From positions 62,001 through 126,000 of the forward strand of contig JALEFZ010000069.1 of NCBI GenBank assembly GCA_022760475.1: a DNA stretch of 64,000 bases, read 5' to 3'. The translations under genes and the position numbers were made by a program. The DNA comes from Bacteroidia bacterium (GTDB lineage: Bacteria; Bacteroidota; Bacteroidia; J057). Below the pieces are notes generated by a model. That model saw only the letters and a list, made by a program, of their open reading frames with translations. It did no database searches and had not been told where the DNA came from. Below, in pieces: positions 25,877 through 36,022 of the stretch; the first letter of the stretch is position 1; each line of letters begins with the position of its first letter.

Positions 25877-28800
25877 CTACCTTACAAGGGTTACTGTCCC
25901 CACCTCATCGTAGGTATTTCCATTTTGTCCGATTGCACGAATCTTATAAACATAAACCCCTTCAGCTGCAAAACCCCCATTTCTCGTTCTACCATCCCAC
26001 CTGAAATCTATCTGGTCAGCCTCATAAACCAGTTGGCCCCATCTGGTAAAGATTTGAACCTGGAGGCTAGCCATACCGAAGGAAACCACAAAAAAGTTAT
26101 CATTGGTTTGGTCGTCATTTGGGGTAAATGCATTTGGAACTTGAATCCAGACATCATCACCACGTACAAATTGCGATGCGGAGTCTATACATCCGAAAAC
26201 CGACTCTACCACCAATGTAATTTGGTGCTCCCCCGGATCAGGAATTGAAAATAATGGATCTTCTTCTCTAATATCTGCAGTAAAAGGGTTTTTCCATGTA
26301 AATGAAACCGCATTCTGAGATAAGTTGATCGCTTGTACTTCATATGGAACAAAGCCGTCGAGAACATCTAGCTCAAAAGCTGCTATTGGGTTTAAGCCTG
26401 CGGGATCCAGTGTAAGCTCAACTGTATTTCCTTGACAATTTCCGTTAAATGATGTTACAGAATAAGTAGAAATGCTATCTGGAGATACGTAAATGAAGGG
26501 GCGGTTCTCGCCATTGCTCCAAAGAAATCTTTCTCCACCTGTTGCATTTAAGGCAAATGTTTTATCCGGACAAACAGGCTCCCAATCTAATACAGTCCTT
26601 GGGATTGGGACAGTAGTTATTTGTACTGAGTCTATTCCTTCACAACCGAAAGAATCCAACCCAGTAACCACGTAGGTGATAATGGTATCTTCAGGAGTTG
26701 CCAGGGGATTTGCTAAACTTGTACTGGAAAGGAAGATTGGAGGTTCCCATGTATAGGAAACTGCACCTGTGGTACTCAACTCAACTCCTTCACCCTCGCA
26801 AATTTCCTGGTCCCCAATAGTTTGGATTACAGGTGGAGATAAGACCTCCACCCTGAGCTCTGCTGAATCAAAACAACCAGCAGCATTTGTTATTCTCAAA
26901 GTATAGGTCTGGCTTTGTGTAGGAAATGCTAATGGAGTGAAAGAATCTACTGAATCCAATGAATTGGCTGGACTCCAAAGGGGTACTCCATCGCCAGAAC
27001 CTAAAATCTGGACTGAATCTCCTAAACAAATAGAAAGATCAGACCCAACGGAAACCGCAGGTGGAGAATCAGCATTCAATCGCCACTCCGCAATAATGAA
27101 ACAACCCTCTGGAGTAGCAGAAGCACCTATATAGGTAATCGGCCCAGAGGGAGTTGCAATTGGAGTTCTGGAGGTCGGATCATCAAGACCTGTTCCAGGA
27201 AACCAATTATACCCCTGCCCTTCAGGAATACTCAGTTGAACAGATTCCCCAGGACAAAATGAGCTCTCAGAAAATACCGAGTCTCCAGAATTAATCACCC
27301 TGAAGGTTTCAGTCTCAATGCATCCAATAGAATTGGCCACTTCGATTAAAAATACAACCTCCTGCTTAAGGTTCCTTACCAAGGCAGAAGGGTTATTTGG
27401 ATTCTGAATGGTGATCAAGGGACTTGAAGACCAGCTGTAGCTGCTGCCCCAAGTGGTACTGGCCTCAAGGGCAAAGTCGGTTCCATAACAGGCTACGGTA
27501 TCCGGATAAGTATTGATAGGGCCTGTTGGGACTACTGTTACAAGTAGCCCCTCTTGAGTAGTACATGCGTTTGTGTCAATTAGCTGTACATAAAAGGAAT
27601 CGGTTTGTTGGACGCTTATCGAAACCGTTTCTTGATCGGCTAATCCTATCACTGCCGACACGGGTGTCCAACTATATGTTCCGGGAGGACCAAAAGCGGA
27701 TAGGTTAACTGTATCTCCCTCACATATGGATTGATCGCCAGAAACTGTAATGGTGGGTACTTCAAACACTTGTATTTGCTGGAAAGCTGTATCAGGATCG
27801 CGGCAACTCACCGTATCCGTAACAATCAACCTAACAGTAAAAATTCCTGCTGTATCATAAATAAAAGTAGGTTCAAACTCATTAGAACCCGCCCCTCCCA
27901 AACCAAAATCCCATTCATAGGCAAAACCCGCCTGAGAAGAAGTTGTAGTTGTTAAATTCTCAAACTCAACTACCAGGGGTGCGCAGCCTACATTCGATAA
28001 GGGTACCCCACTGGTATCCTGGGTTTCAAAGCTGGCATCTATTGTGAATGTTTCCAGATTAATCTTCAAAATGGCAAGGTTGCAACCTGAGAGGCCTGTT
28101 GCTGCCGAATTCGGACTATGGCTTCCAGGGGTACCAGGAAATGAATTATTCTGATTACAATTGGAGCATATCGCTTGGTAAATGACCCCTTTTTTGTCAA
28201 AGCGGGAGGTTCCACCGTCCACATGCTCAGGGTCAGCATTGCCACCAAAATAAGTTCCAAAAGAAAGCGCCTGCATGTTTTCATCAAATACGGCGATATA
28301 GAAATCTTCATCATCTGTGGTACTTTGAAGGGCATCTAAGGTAATGGGCCAATTATTGGTTTCTCCCCAACCACTGAAATAGATCCGACCACAGTCATCG
28401 ACCAGGAAGGCAGATGGTGAAAGGGGCTTGGTCGTAGACAAAGCTTCACCAAACACAGTAGAAAATTCTGCTGATTGAAGATTAAAGGGAAGTTTTACCA
28501 CGAATTGTCTTGCACCCGGATCGCTGTAAATGGTGCTTGAAGCAGGAGAAAAAATCGGCCAGTTAGTGCCAAATGTTTGTCCTGTAACATATATATCACC
28601 TGCCTGGTCAAAATCCAGCAGAAAGGCCTGATCCGCTGAACTGGAACCCAAATGAGTGGAACCCAACAAAGTAGTTCCGCTTGGATTGAAGGTTGCCACA
28701 AAACCATCTGTAGCCCCACCTTGGAAAGTTGCTTGGTAAGAGTTAGTCCCTACAGGAATATCCAGTGATTCTGTGCCCCCACAAACGATGACGTTGTCAT

Positions 28801-30316
28801 TGGGTAAAATTCGCACAGAATAAATCGCATCGTCTTCCCCACCTCCAAAGTAAGTGGCAAAAAGCAGACTGGAACAGTCAGGAGTAAGTTTAACCACAAC
28901 CCCATCTGAGTTTCCCCCACCAAAAAATGTCCTATATGCACCAGTAGTAACGGGAAAATCTATAGAACTGGTAACTGAGCCAATCAATATGTTGTCATTG
29001 TCATCTACTACTACTTCCCCTCGAAATCTATTGCCAAGGGTATCAAAATTAGTCGGAAAGAATCTACCGGCAGTAATTAGAGGGACAGAATTCATCCCAT
29101 CAATGGAACTTCCTCCAAGAAAGGTGCTACTTAAAAGTTGTGTCCCGTCATTAGATAACTTCGCCACAAACATGTCAGAAGAACCACTAAGGGTATTGTC
29201 ATGTGCGTTGGTTGAAATCGGAAAATTCGTTGAGGAGGTAGAGCCAAATATGACCAATTCATTTAGGCTATTCACTACAATGCTATGAGGAAAGTCCTCA
29301 CCTGTCCCACCCAAATAGGTTGCGTAGACCAGGTTGGTACCCGTCGGATCAAATTTAGCAACGGTTACTTCATCCTCACCTGCAGAAACAGCATCATATG
29401 CTCCTGGAGTAGTAGGGTAAGCCGTACTCCCTACCGATGAATCCCATTCAATCCCCCCTCCATATGCATTACCAAGTGTGTCATAGGTTGCAGTAAATCC
29501 GAAATCTCCTGCAGTACTCCCCGAGTGGGTAGCAAAAACAAGTACTGGATCGATTAACAGAGCTTTGTTCCGATCATATCCATTAGGGAATGAAAATGTT
29601 ACCCTGTTACCCTCTAAGACAAATCTTATGTCGACTTCTTTTTTCCTACCATTTATCCATTGGTACGCAATGGGTTTTTCTTCAATTACTTCACCTAAAG
29701 AAGTTCTGAGATGCAGGTTTCCTCCCTTGAGGTAAATTTCATCTGCGCCCTCGTAACGTAGACTAATTTTATTCACATCTGCTCCAGCATCCAGGAGGAA
29801 ATCATATTTTAACACATCACCATCTCCATAAAATCTTAGGTCGATGCCTGGATATACATCTTGGTACTGAATTTCTTCAAATAGGCCTACCCTACTCACC
29901 CATTTCTCTGGTTCATTCCCAAGGAAATAATTGTGATAAACTTCCTTCTTCTTTTTTGAGATCAGTTGGGATCGTGGATTTAGGCCTTCCAATTGAACAA
30001 AAACTGCATGAAACTGAGTCCTATCCTCAAACTTGGAATATATTCCGAATCCATGGGCATGATTATGACCATGGTGAAAATCCGCTGACTTGGGCATACG
30101 ATAGAAATCGTAAATTATCTTTCCCTGCTCAAAAAGCGCTGCCCCCCCTTCAAACTTGAGCATATATTTGAGCCTCTCGTTCCATTGGCCTTTATTTTCA
30201 ATAAAATTTAGGTGAGAATTTGATGCCTCCTGATTAAATAAAGGATTGTCCTGGGCAAGGCTATTTGCGTACATAGCCATACCTGCGATAAGCGCGACCA
30301 AGTAAGTGTGCTTCAT
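25877..30316 (-). CDS. Giant secreted protein with DUF7948, SBBP repeats, PKD and T9SS type B domain
   Basis: 1479 residues with a signal peptide (1-21, NSLAQ). Residues 38-250 are a DUF7948-like head (FIENKGQWNERLKYML; YPGIDLRFYGDGDVLKYDF). Residues 255-700 carry SBBP-type beta-propeller repeats of the form YATYLGGTGEDFPHSI/STFLGGSSIDGMN. A PKD domain (YEWDFGLGGAGS) is at about 800-870, and several more Ig-like or PKD-like modules follow. The last 90 residues are a gliding-motility-associated C-terminal, T9SS type B domain: VPNAFTPNDDQTNDNF, FTRWGQLVYE, EGVYVYKIRAIGQNG. It is a likely surface protein or adhesin. It lies 68 bases downstream of a shorter paralogue, so a tandem duplication and a shared transcript are likely. 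Confidence 0.88.
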   Translation of the reverse strand: MKHTYLVALIAGMAMYANSLAQDNPLFNQEASNSHLNFIENKGQWNERLKYMLKFEGGAALFEQGKIIYDFYRMPKSADFHHGHNHAHGFGIYSKFEDRTQFHAVFVQLEGLNPRSQLISKKKKEVYHNYFLGNEPEKWVSRVGLFEEIQYQDVYPGIDLRFYGDGDVLKYDFLLDAGADVNKISLRYEGADEIYLKGGNLHLRTSLGEVIEEKPIAYQWINGRKKEVDIRFVLEGNRVTFSFPNGYDRNKALLIDPVLVFATHSGSTAGDFGFTATYDTLGNAYGGGIEWDSSVGSTAYPTTPGAYDAVSAGEDEVTVAKFDPTGTNLVYATYLGGTGEDFPHSIVVNSLNELVIFGSTSSTNFPISTNAHDNTLSGSSDMFVAKLSNDGTQLLSSTFLGGSSIDGMNSVPLITAGRFFPTNFDTLGNRFRGEVVVDDNDNILIGSVTSSIDFPVTTGAYRTFFGGGNSDGVVVKLTPDCSSLLFATYFGGGEDDAIYSVRILPNDNVIVCGGTESLDIPVGTNSYQATFQGGATDGFVATFNPSGTTLLGSTHLGSSSADQAFLLDFDQAGDIYVTGQTFGTNWPIFSPASSTIYSDPGARQFVVKLPFNLQSAEFSTVFGEALSTTKPLSPSAFLVDDCGRIYFSGWGETNNWPITLDALQSTTDDEDFYIAVFDENMQALSFGTYFGGNADPEHVDGGTSRFDKKGVIYQAICSNCNQNNSFPGTPGSHSPNSAATGLSGCNLAILKINLETFTIDASFETQDTSGVPLSNVGCAPLVVEFENLTTTTSSQAGFAYEWDFGLGGAGSNEFEPTFIYDTAGIFTVRLIVTDTVSCRDPDTAFQQIQVFEVPTITVSGDQSICEGDTVNLSAFGPPGTYSWTPVSAVIGLADQETVSISVQQTDSFYVQLIDTNACTTQEGLLVTVVPTGPINTYPDTVACYGTDFALEASTTWGSSYSWSSSPLITIQNPNNPSALVRNLKQEVVFLIEVANSIGCIETETFRVINSGDSVFSESSFCPGESVQLSIPEGQGYNWFPGTGLDDPTSRTPIATPSGPITYIGASATPEGCFIIAEWRLNADSPPAVSVGSDLSICLGDSVQILGSGDGVPLWSPANSLDSVDSFTPLAFPTQSQTYTLRITNAAGCFDSAELRVEVLSPPVIQTIGDQEICEGEGVELSTTGAVSYTWEPPIFLSSTSLANPLATPEDTIITYVVTGLDSFGCEGIDSVQITTVPIPRTVLDWEPVCPDKTFALNATGGERFLWSNGENRPFIYVSPDSISTYSVTSFNGNCQGNTVELTLDPAGLNPIAAFELDVLDGFVPYEVQAINLSQNAVSFTWKNPFTADIREEDPLFSIPDPGEHQITLVVESVFGCIDSASQFVRGDDVWIQVPNAFTPNDDQTNDNFFVVSFGMASLQVQIFTRWGQLVYEADQIDFRWDGRTRNGGFAAEGVYVYKIRAIGQNGNTYDEVGTVTLVR

Positions 30317-30384
30317 TTCAATGGAGTTGGTTTTATAGATGTAGATGTCAGGGAAAGCAGGAAAGCCTGAGGCTTCCTAATAAA

Positions 30385-33300
30385 CTATCTAATAATGGAA
30401 ACGGTTCCTTTGGAAGGATATTTTCTTCCATTTTGTCCGATGGCGTCCACTGTCCAAATGTAAACGCCTTCAGGAACTGCATTTCCCTTGAAGGTTCCAT
30501 CCCAGGTAAAATCAGGTGAAGTATTTTCATAAACCAGTATTCCCCATCTATTGAATACCTTGATATTCAAAAACTCGATTCCTTGATAGGTAATGTAAAA
30601 CTCATCGTTAATTCCATCTCCATTGGGAGTAAATGCCGTTGGGACAAGAAGATTGGTTGACAAAATTTCTATCATTTCGGAGATAGTATCTGCACAGCCA
30701 AATTCTGTTTGCGCAATTAAAATCACTTCGTATGTACCCTCAAAAGGATAAGTAAATACGGGGCTCTCTTCAAAACTTTGCTGTTGTCCCAGCCCGAAAT
30801 TCCATTCATAAGAAAAAGCTCCTTGGCTAGTATTCTGAAAGTTTATGGTTGATGGAGCAAAGCCCGTTCTTATGTCAGGAATAAAGGAGGCTTCGGGAAA
30901 ATCAAACTTTTCATCTACCACCACTGTATCAGGGATTCCCTCACAGGTGCCAATAAAGGCCGTAGCAATGTATGTCACCTGTCCTACAGGTTTTGGAACT
31001 TCAAGGACTGCAGCTGTGTCACCAGTGCTCCACACGTACCAGTCTCCTCCTGAAGCGCTCAATTCGATCAAACCTCCACTACAGGTTTTATTGACCCCAT
31101 CTATGACGGTCTGAGGTACAGGCAAAATTTCAACCCTTACCGTATCTTTGATCTCACAACCCTGAACATCAATTGCGGTAACCATATAATCTGTCGTCAC
31201 CTCTGGACTAGCCATGGTTGTACCCATACCAGGATCGCTCAAGCCCGTAGAAGGAGACCAGAAATAGGAAACGATATTGCCAGTGTTGCTCCAGGCTTGT
31301 AAAAGCACTGGAACTCCCACGCAGGTTCTTTTATCCTCCACCACATTAATAGGATTGGCCTCTTTGAGGCTGATTTCTACCTCATCTGTGGCCACACAAC
31401 CCGATTCATTTGTGGCGGTAAGGGTATAAGTTATGGGCTGTCTTGCTGTAAATATCGGATTGGGAATATTCGGATCAGAAAGGCCAGAAGCAGGGCTCCA
31501 GGTGTAAGCTACTCCACCTGAACCATTCAACTGAGCCAACTCGTTGGGACAAAGGTTCTGGTCCTCACCAGCATCCACATTGGGAAGGGGAAGGACTGAC
31601 AATGTCCTGTAGGCAGTATCTGCCAGATTACAAGCCTGTGGATCACGAATGATTAGCCTTACTTCAAAAACACCCGCTTCGGTATATTCATAAGTGGGTT
31701 CAAAGTCAGATGAACTTGCACCATTTATTCCGAAATCCCATTCATAGGTTAAATTAGTTCCCGGATTGGCCCCTAGAAAACTTCTGTTGTCAAAGGAGGC
31801 CAAAAATGGAACACAGCCAAAGATGGTATCACCCATATTCTCAATCGAAAAATCAGCCCTTACTCCTTCCAGGTCAAAAGCTAATTTAAATAAAGCAAGA
31901 TTACAGTTGGTAGGATACCCATTATTAGGACTGTAGGCAGAAGGAGTTGTTGGGAAATCAGCGGAAGATCCACATTGGGCGCAAACCGCATGATACACCA
32001 CCCCATTCTTATCAAAGCGGCAAGTGCCTCCATCGACATGCTCACCAAGCTGACCATTTGAGGTGCCAATACCTCCCAGGTAAGAAGCATAAGTCAAAGC
32101 CTGAGCATCTCTGGACAAAACAAATATGTACAAATCACTGCTATCGGTAGTTGACTGGTCAGCATTTTCAAGAGGCATTCCTCCAGTATTACCTTGGATG
32201 TTTGAAGCACCTCCCCATCCAGTAACATAAACATTTTCACAAATGTCCACCAACATCGCTGTAGGTGATATATTTGGCGTTGGAGAATTGGGGCTACCAA
32301 TAGTGGTGGAGAACATGATCTGATTGAGGTCAGGATCGAGTTTAGTCACAAACTGTTTTGCACCATTATTTACATATACATTGCCAATTGGCGGATTTAC
32401 AATGGGAAAAGCTCCTTCTGTTTGCCCAGTCACATAGACATTATCGTCCTTGTCAACATCCATAAGGTAGACCTGGTCATAGGCATTTGTTCCCAGATAA
32501 GTAGCACTCAAAAGACTACCACCATCGGAGGAAAGTTTTCCGATATATCCATCCGTAATTCCCTGACGGTATGTTTTGAATACGCCCGTAGCAGGTAAGT
32601 TTCTACTGGAAGTCCCACCTGCAAACAGGACGTTGTTGCTTTGATCTACCTTTATGGTGTAAATGGCATCCACACCGCTTCCACTGATACTCGTAGCCCA
32701 AATTCGCCTTCTAAGATCGGAAGAAAACTTGGCCACAATTCCACTTTGACCTCCACTTACAGTTTGGGAGTAACTATTTGGAGAAAAGGGGAAATTGGTA
32801 GATCGGGTAGGCCCTGCTACCAAGATATTACCCTCGTTATCCAAAAATACTTCGCCTCTTGCATCATCGCCATAATTATATTTGGTTGGTCCTGAAGAAT
32901 CCGTCGCGGATCCATTCACCCCATCATCTCCATCTCCCCCCAGATAAGTAGATGCCTGAAGCTGGAGTCCATCATAGGATAATTTTGCGATGAACATGTC
33001 AAATCCATCAATATCGTTATAAGAGTCATCAAATGAGTTCAAGGTTGGAAAATTAGGAGAATTGGTGCGGCCAAAGATTATAAGCTCTCCATTGGAGTTC
33101 GCGATCAGGCTGTGAGGCTGATCTTCTCTATTGCCCCCAAGATAGGTGGCATAAAGCAAATTCAATCCCTGAGGGTCAAACTTTGAAATGGTGATTTCCC
33201 TGTCTCCTCCTCTATTGGATCGCTGATAAGCCCCAAAAGTTGTAGGATAGCCATTTTGCAGCGCGTTTCCAGTACTTACTTCTACACCGCCAGCATAAGA

Positions 33301-34170
33301 ATTCCCATCCTCATCATATGTCGCTGTAAAACCCCAATTGTCCGAACGGGAACCTGAATAGGTGGAAAAGACCATGGTTGGATCAATCACCAAAGGCAAT
33401 TTATTGTTGTAGCCATCGGGGAATTTATACCTTACCGTATTCCCACTCAATTGGTACTTACTTCTTACAGGAATGCTACGGTCAGCCTTAAGTTGATAAC
33501 TTACAGGTGCATCCTCCACAACATCACGAAGGTTCGTCTTCCACAATAATTTCCCTTCTTCCAAATATATGTCATCGACCCCTTCGTATCGCAAACGGAT
33601 GGATCGTGGGTCTGCTCCGGGTTCAACTATAAAATCATATTTCAGGCTATTTCCAAATCCATAAATTCTAAGGTCTACTCCTGGATAAATGCCTTCATAA
33701 ATAATTTTTTCAAAAACCGGAACATTGGAAGCCCATTTACTTGAATCATTTCCCAGGTAATAGTTATGATAGTATGGACTTTTGACTTCCCCAGCAAGGG
33801 AACTATTAATATTGGAATTCTCAAAATGAACTCCTACCACATGCCCTTTAAGGTTAATATTGGGATCTGTAGAGTAATGGTGAGGATGGTCATCGATGGG
33901 AGGAAGTTCAAAGAAGTGCCACGTTATTCTATTTTGTTCAAAAAAGATTTCTCCTCCGTTCATTTTTGCCTTGAACAAAATCCTTTCATCCCACTGCCCC
34001 TTATTTTTGATAAACCGTAAGGAACTTTCCTTCACTGATTTAGAATCACGGGCAGTTTGCTGGTCTTCGCTTGCATCTATGCTACAAGAAATGACCGTCA
34101 GTATGAGGAATAGAAAGGATAAAAAGAGTAACTGTGTTCTTTTCCAGGAATGTTTGCGTGTAAATATCAC
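30385..34170 (-). CDS. Giant secreted protein paralogue with DUF7948, SBBP, PKD and T9SS type B domain
   Basis: 1261 residues from a GTG start at 34170; no ATG lies near and the signal follows directly. The hydrophobic segment ends VISC, so C29 may be a lipid attachment site. Domains follow the same order as in its downstream paralogue: FIKNKGQWDERILF head, YPGVDLRIYGFGNSLKYDF, SBBP-type repeats with YATYLGGNREDQPHSL and STYLGGDGDDGVNG, PKD modules with TYEWDFGINGASS and YEWNFGLGQ, and a type B sorting domain (VPTAFTPNGDGINDEFY, FNRWGILVYE, EGVYIWTVDAIGQNG). A lipobox on a T9SS substrate would be unusual. The leader contains a terminator-like hairpin. Confidence 0.88.
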   Translation of the reverse strand: MIFTRKHSWKRTQLLFLSFLFLILTVISCSIDASEDQQTARDSKSVKESSLRFIKNKGQWDERILFKAKMNGGEIFFEQNRITWHFFELPPIDDHPHHYSTDPNINLKGHVVGVHFENSNINSSLAGEVKSPYYHNYYLGNDSSKWASNVPVFEKIIYEGIYPGVDLRIYGFGNSLKYDFIVEPGADPRSIRLRYEGVDDIYLEEGKLLWKTNLRDVVEDAPVSYQLKADRSIPVRSKYQLSGNTVRYKFPDGYNNKLPLVIDPTMVFSTYSGSRSDNWGFTATYDEDGNSYAGGVEVSTGNALQNGYPTTFGAYQRSNRGGDREITISKFDPQGLNLLYATYLGGNREDQPHSLIANSNGELIIFGRTNSPNFPTLNSFDDSYNDIDGFDMFIAKLSYDGLQLQASTYLGGDGDDGVNGSATDSSGPTKYNYGDDARGEVFLDNEGNILVAGPTRSTNFPFSPNSYSQTVSGGQSGIVAKFSSDLRRRIWATSISGSGVDAIYTIKVDQSNNVLFAGGTSSRNLPATGVFKTYRQGITDGYIGKLSSDGGSLLSATYLGTNAYDQVYLMDVDKDDNVYVTGQTEGAFPIVNPPIGNVYVNNGAKQFVTKLDPDLNQIMFSTTIGSPNSPTPNISPTAMLVDICENVYVTGWGGASNIQGNTGGMPLENADQSTTDSSDLYIFVLSRDAQALTYASYLGGIGTSNGQLGEHVDGGTCRFDKNGVVYHAVCAQCGSSADFPTTPSAYSPNNGYPTNCNLALFKLAFDLEGVRADFSIENMGDTIFGCVPFLASFDNRSFLGANPGTNLTYEWDFGINGASSSDFEPTYEYTEAGVFEVRLIIRDPQACNLADTAYRTLSVLPLPNVDAGEDQNLCPNELAQLNGSGGVAYTWSPASGLSDPNIPNPIFTARQPITYTLTATNESGCVATDEVEISLKEANPINVVEDKRTCVGVPVLLQAWSNTGNIVSYFWSPSTGLSDPGMGTTMASPEVTTDYMVTAIDVQGCEIKDTVRVEILPVPQTVIDGVNKTCSGGLIELSASGGDWYVWSTGDTAAVLEVPKPVGQVTYIATAFIGTCEGIPDTVVVDEKFDFPEASFIPDIRTGFAPSTINFQNTSQGAFSYEWNFGLGQQQSFEESPVFTYPFEGTYEVILIAQTEFGCADTISEMIEILSTNLLVPTAFTPNGDGINDEFYITYQGIEFLNIKVFNRWGILVYENTSPDFTWDGTFKGNAVPEGVYIWTVDAIGQNGRKYPSKGTVSIIR

Positions 34171-34270
34171 AATTGCATAAGTTTTGATGTTGTCAAGGCG
34201 GGGCGTTTGTGTACTTGTGTGTAGTGTATTATACTCATTAATGTATTAAACGAAAAATATCCTACCTACG

Positions 34271-34302
34271 TAAAAAAAAATCCCTTAAACTTGTTTAAGG
34301 AA
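34271..34302 (-). terminator. Terminator-like hairpin in the leader of the T9SS type B pair
   Basis: On the minus strand CCTTAAA/TTTAAGG arms with a four-base CAAG loop (34283-34300 on the plus strand) are followed by a GA and nine T. It lies 100 bases upstream of the GTG start of the 1261-residue gene and downstream of no visible minus-strand gene, so it could be an attenuator or end an antisense RNA against smpB. Confidence 0.5.
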
Positions 34303-34359
34303 TTAATGGAACTAAATTTAAGCATACACGTTTGTTATCCCTACGATTGAAAAGCATTC

Positions 34360-34827
34360 ATGGCAGAAAAGAAGAAAAAGCTCCCGGTTATTCAGAATAA
34401 AAAAGCAAAATTCGAATACACTTTCCTGGAAACTTTCCAGGCTGGGATTGCTTTAACCGGGACGGAAGTCAAATCTTTGAGAGAAGGCAAAGCCAACCTC
34501 CAGGAGGCTTATTGCTATATCAACAGGGGTGAGTTATTTATCAAAGGAATGAATATCTCGGAATATGACAAAGGCAGTTACAACAATCATGAACCTACAC
34601 GTGAACGTAAATTATTGTTAAAAAAAAGAGAAATAGAAAAACTAAGGAAGGGGCTTGAACAGGAAGGAGCTACAATTGTGCCCTATCGAGTCTTTTTTAA
34701 TGAAAGAAATCTCGTAAAGGTAGACTTAGCACTTGGAAAGGGTAAAAAAATTCACGACAAGAGGGAATCCCTCAAAGAAAAAGACAGCAAAAAGGAGATG
34801 GATCGCCAGATGAAAAAATATATTTAG
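34360..34827 (+). CDS. smpB: SsrA-binding protein SmpB
   Basis: 155 residues, typical for the family. IQNKKAKFEYTFLETFQAGIALTGTEVKSLREGKANLQ is too long to quote as one run but contains the core FLETFQAGIALTGTEVKS and REGKANLQEAY. SEYDKGSYNNHEPTRERKLL marks the tmRNA-binding OB fold. LVKVDLALGKGKKIHDKRES leads into the basic tail that reaches the ribosome decoding site. It partners with tmRNA to rescue stalled ribosomes. No tmRNA gene is visible in the window. Confidence 0.97.
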   Translation: MAEKKKKLPVIQNKKAKFEYTFLETFQAGIALTGTEVKSLREGKANLQEAYCYINRGELFIKGMNISEYDKGSYNNHEPTRERKLLLKKREIEKLRKGLEQEGATIVPYRVFFNERNLVKVDLALGKGKKIHDKRESLKEKDSKKEMDRQMKKYI

Positions 34828-34967
34828 AAGCTAATGATTATCACAAAATAAATGTCCGTTTGCTTCATTTCATAAATAATTTTTAGCCCTCGTATTGGTT
34901 TTAGTAGGTGTAAGTGGGAAAAGCCTAAAAATTAGCCTAATTTCACTTACAGCAAGGCTAACTATTT

Positions 34968-35960
34968 ATGAACTTCACCCTAGACGCAACTCAGATTGGC
35001 GAAATCCAATCCTACCTTCAATCACATAAATGGATCGCACCTGACGAGAAAGTCATCTCAGCGAAGATACCCGGAGAGGGCAATATGAACTACACACTTC
35101 GAATTCGCACCAATTTTCGGACTTTCATTCTCAAACAATCCAGAGACTATGTAGAAAAATACCCTTCTATTCCTGCTCCAAAGGAAAGGGCGATTATTGA
35201 AGGCAAATTTTATGAACTGATACAGGCTAAAGAAAGCTTAAAGGCCTTTACCCCTGAAATCAACTACATGGATGAAGAGAATAGCGTCATCATGTTAGAA
35301 GATCTTGGTGAGTCCAACGACTTCTTGCAGATTTACAACAAGGGAGAAGTGATTGGGCTAGAAGATTTCCGGGAAATCATGGGATTCATTGGCATCCTCC
35401 ATCAGAATTTTAAAAGTACTGAAGGCCTTTCTCCCCTTCCCAATAGGGAAATGCGTAAGCTAAACGCAGAACACATTTTTAATTATCCTTTCATGGAAGA
35501 AAATGGCTTTGACCTGGATACAATTACTCCTGGATTACAGGCTTTAGCTATGAAATACAAGCTGGATTCAGAATTAAAGGCCAAGGTAGAAAAGCTCAGC
35601 AAATATTATACTGAGGATGGGAATACCCTACTACATGGGGATTATTATCCTGGAAGTTGGCTAAAAACTACAGAAGGTGTCAGGGTCATCGATCCTGAAT
35701 TTTGTTTTTATGGCCCAGCAGAATTTGACATCTCGGTTACACTAGCCCACCTCACCCTGGCTGAGCAAGGTGAAGAAATTAAAAATAAACTATGGGAGCT
35801 TTACCCACCAACAAATAACTTCTCTCAAAAACTGGCTATCTCACTTGCTGGTGTTGAAATCATGCGGAGGTTGATAGGACTTGCACAGTTGCCATTAACG
35901 CTTGATTTGGATGAAAAAGCAGTCCTCTTGGACATGGCTTACCACATGATCAGGGATTAA
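34968..35960 (+). CDS. Aminoglycoside phosphotransferase family kinase, MtnK-like
   Basis: 330 residues with the APH/choline-kinase fold. KIPGEGNMNYTLRIRT is the N-lobe loop, FILKQSRDYVEKYP follows with the ATP-binding Lys, and MLEDLGESNDF is the hinge. In the C-lobe, H223 and D225 of LLHGDYYPGSW are the catalytic loop and D242 of VIDPEFCFYGPAEFD is the metal ligand. The IDPEF-FYGP pattern is shared with methylthioribose kinase, but no other methionine salvage gene is near, so the substrate stays open. It starts 140 bases after smpB. Confidence 0.75.
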   Translation: MNFTLDATQIGEIQSYLQSHKWIAPDEKVISAKIPGEGNMNYTLRIRTNFRTFILKQSRDYVEKYPSIPAPKERAIIEGKFYELIQAKESLKAFTPEINYMDEENSVIMLEDLGESNDFLQIYNKGEVIGLEDFREIMGFIGILHQNFKSTEGLSPLPNREMRKLNAEHIFNYPFMEENGFDLDTITPGLQALAMKYKLDSELKAKVEKLSKYYTEDGNTLLHGDYYPGSWLKTTEGVRVIDPEFCFYGPAEFDISVTLAHLTLAEQGEEIKNKLWELYPPTNNFSQKLAISLAGVEIMRRLIGLAQLPLTLDLDEKAVLLDMAYHMIRD

Positions 35961-36022
35961 TCAATAGATTAAACTTTTTCCAAATAGCTATTTTCTCTCG
36001 GTAGAGAACAACAATCAAGACA

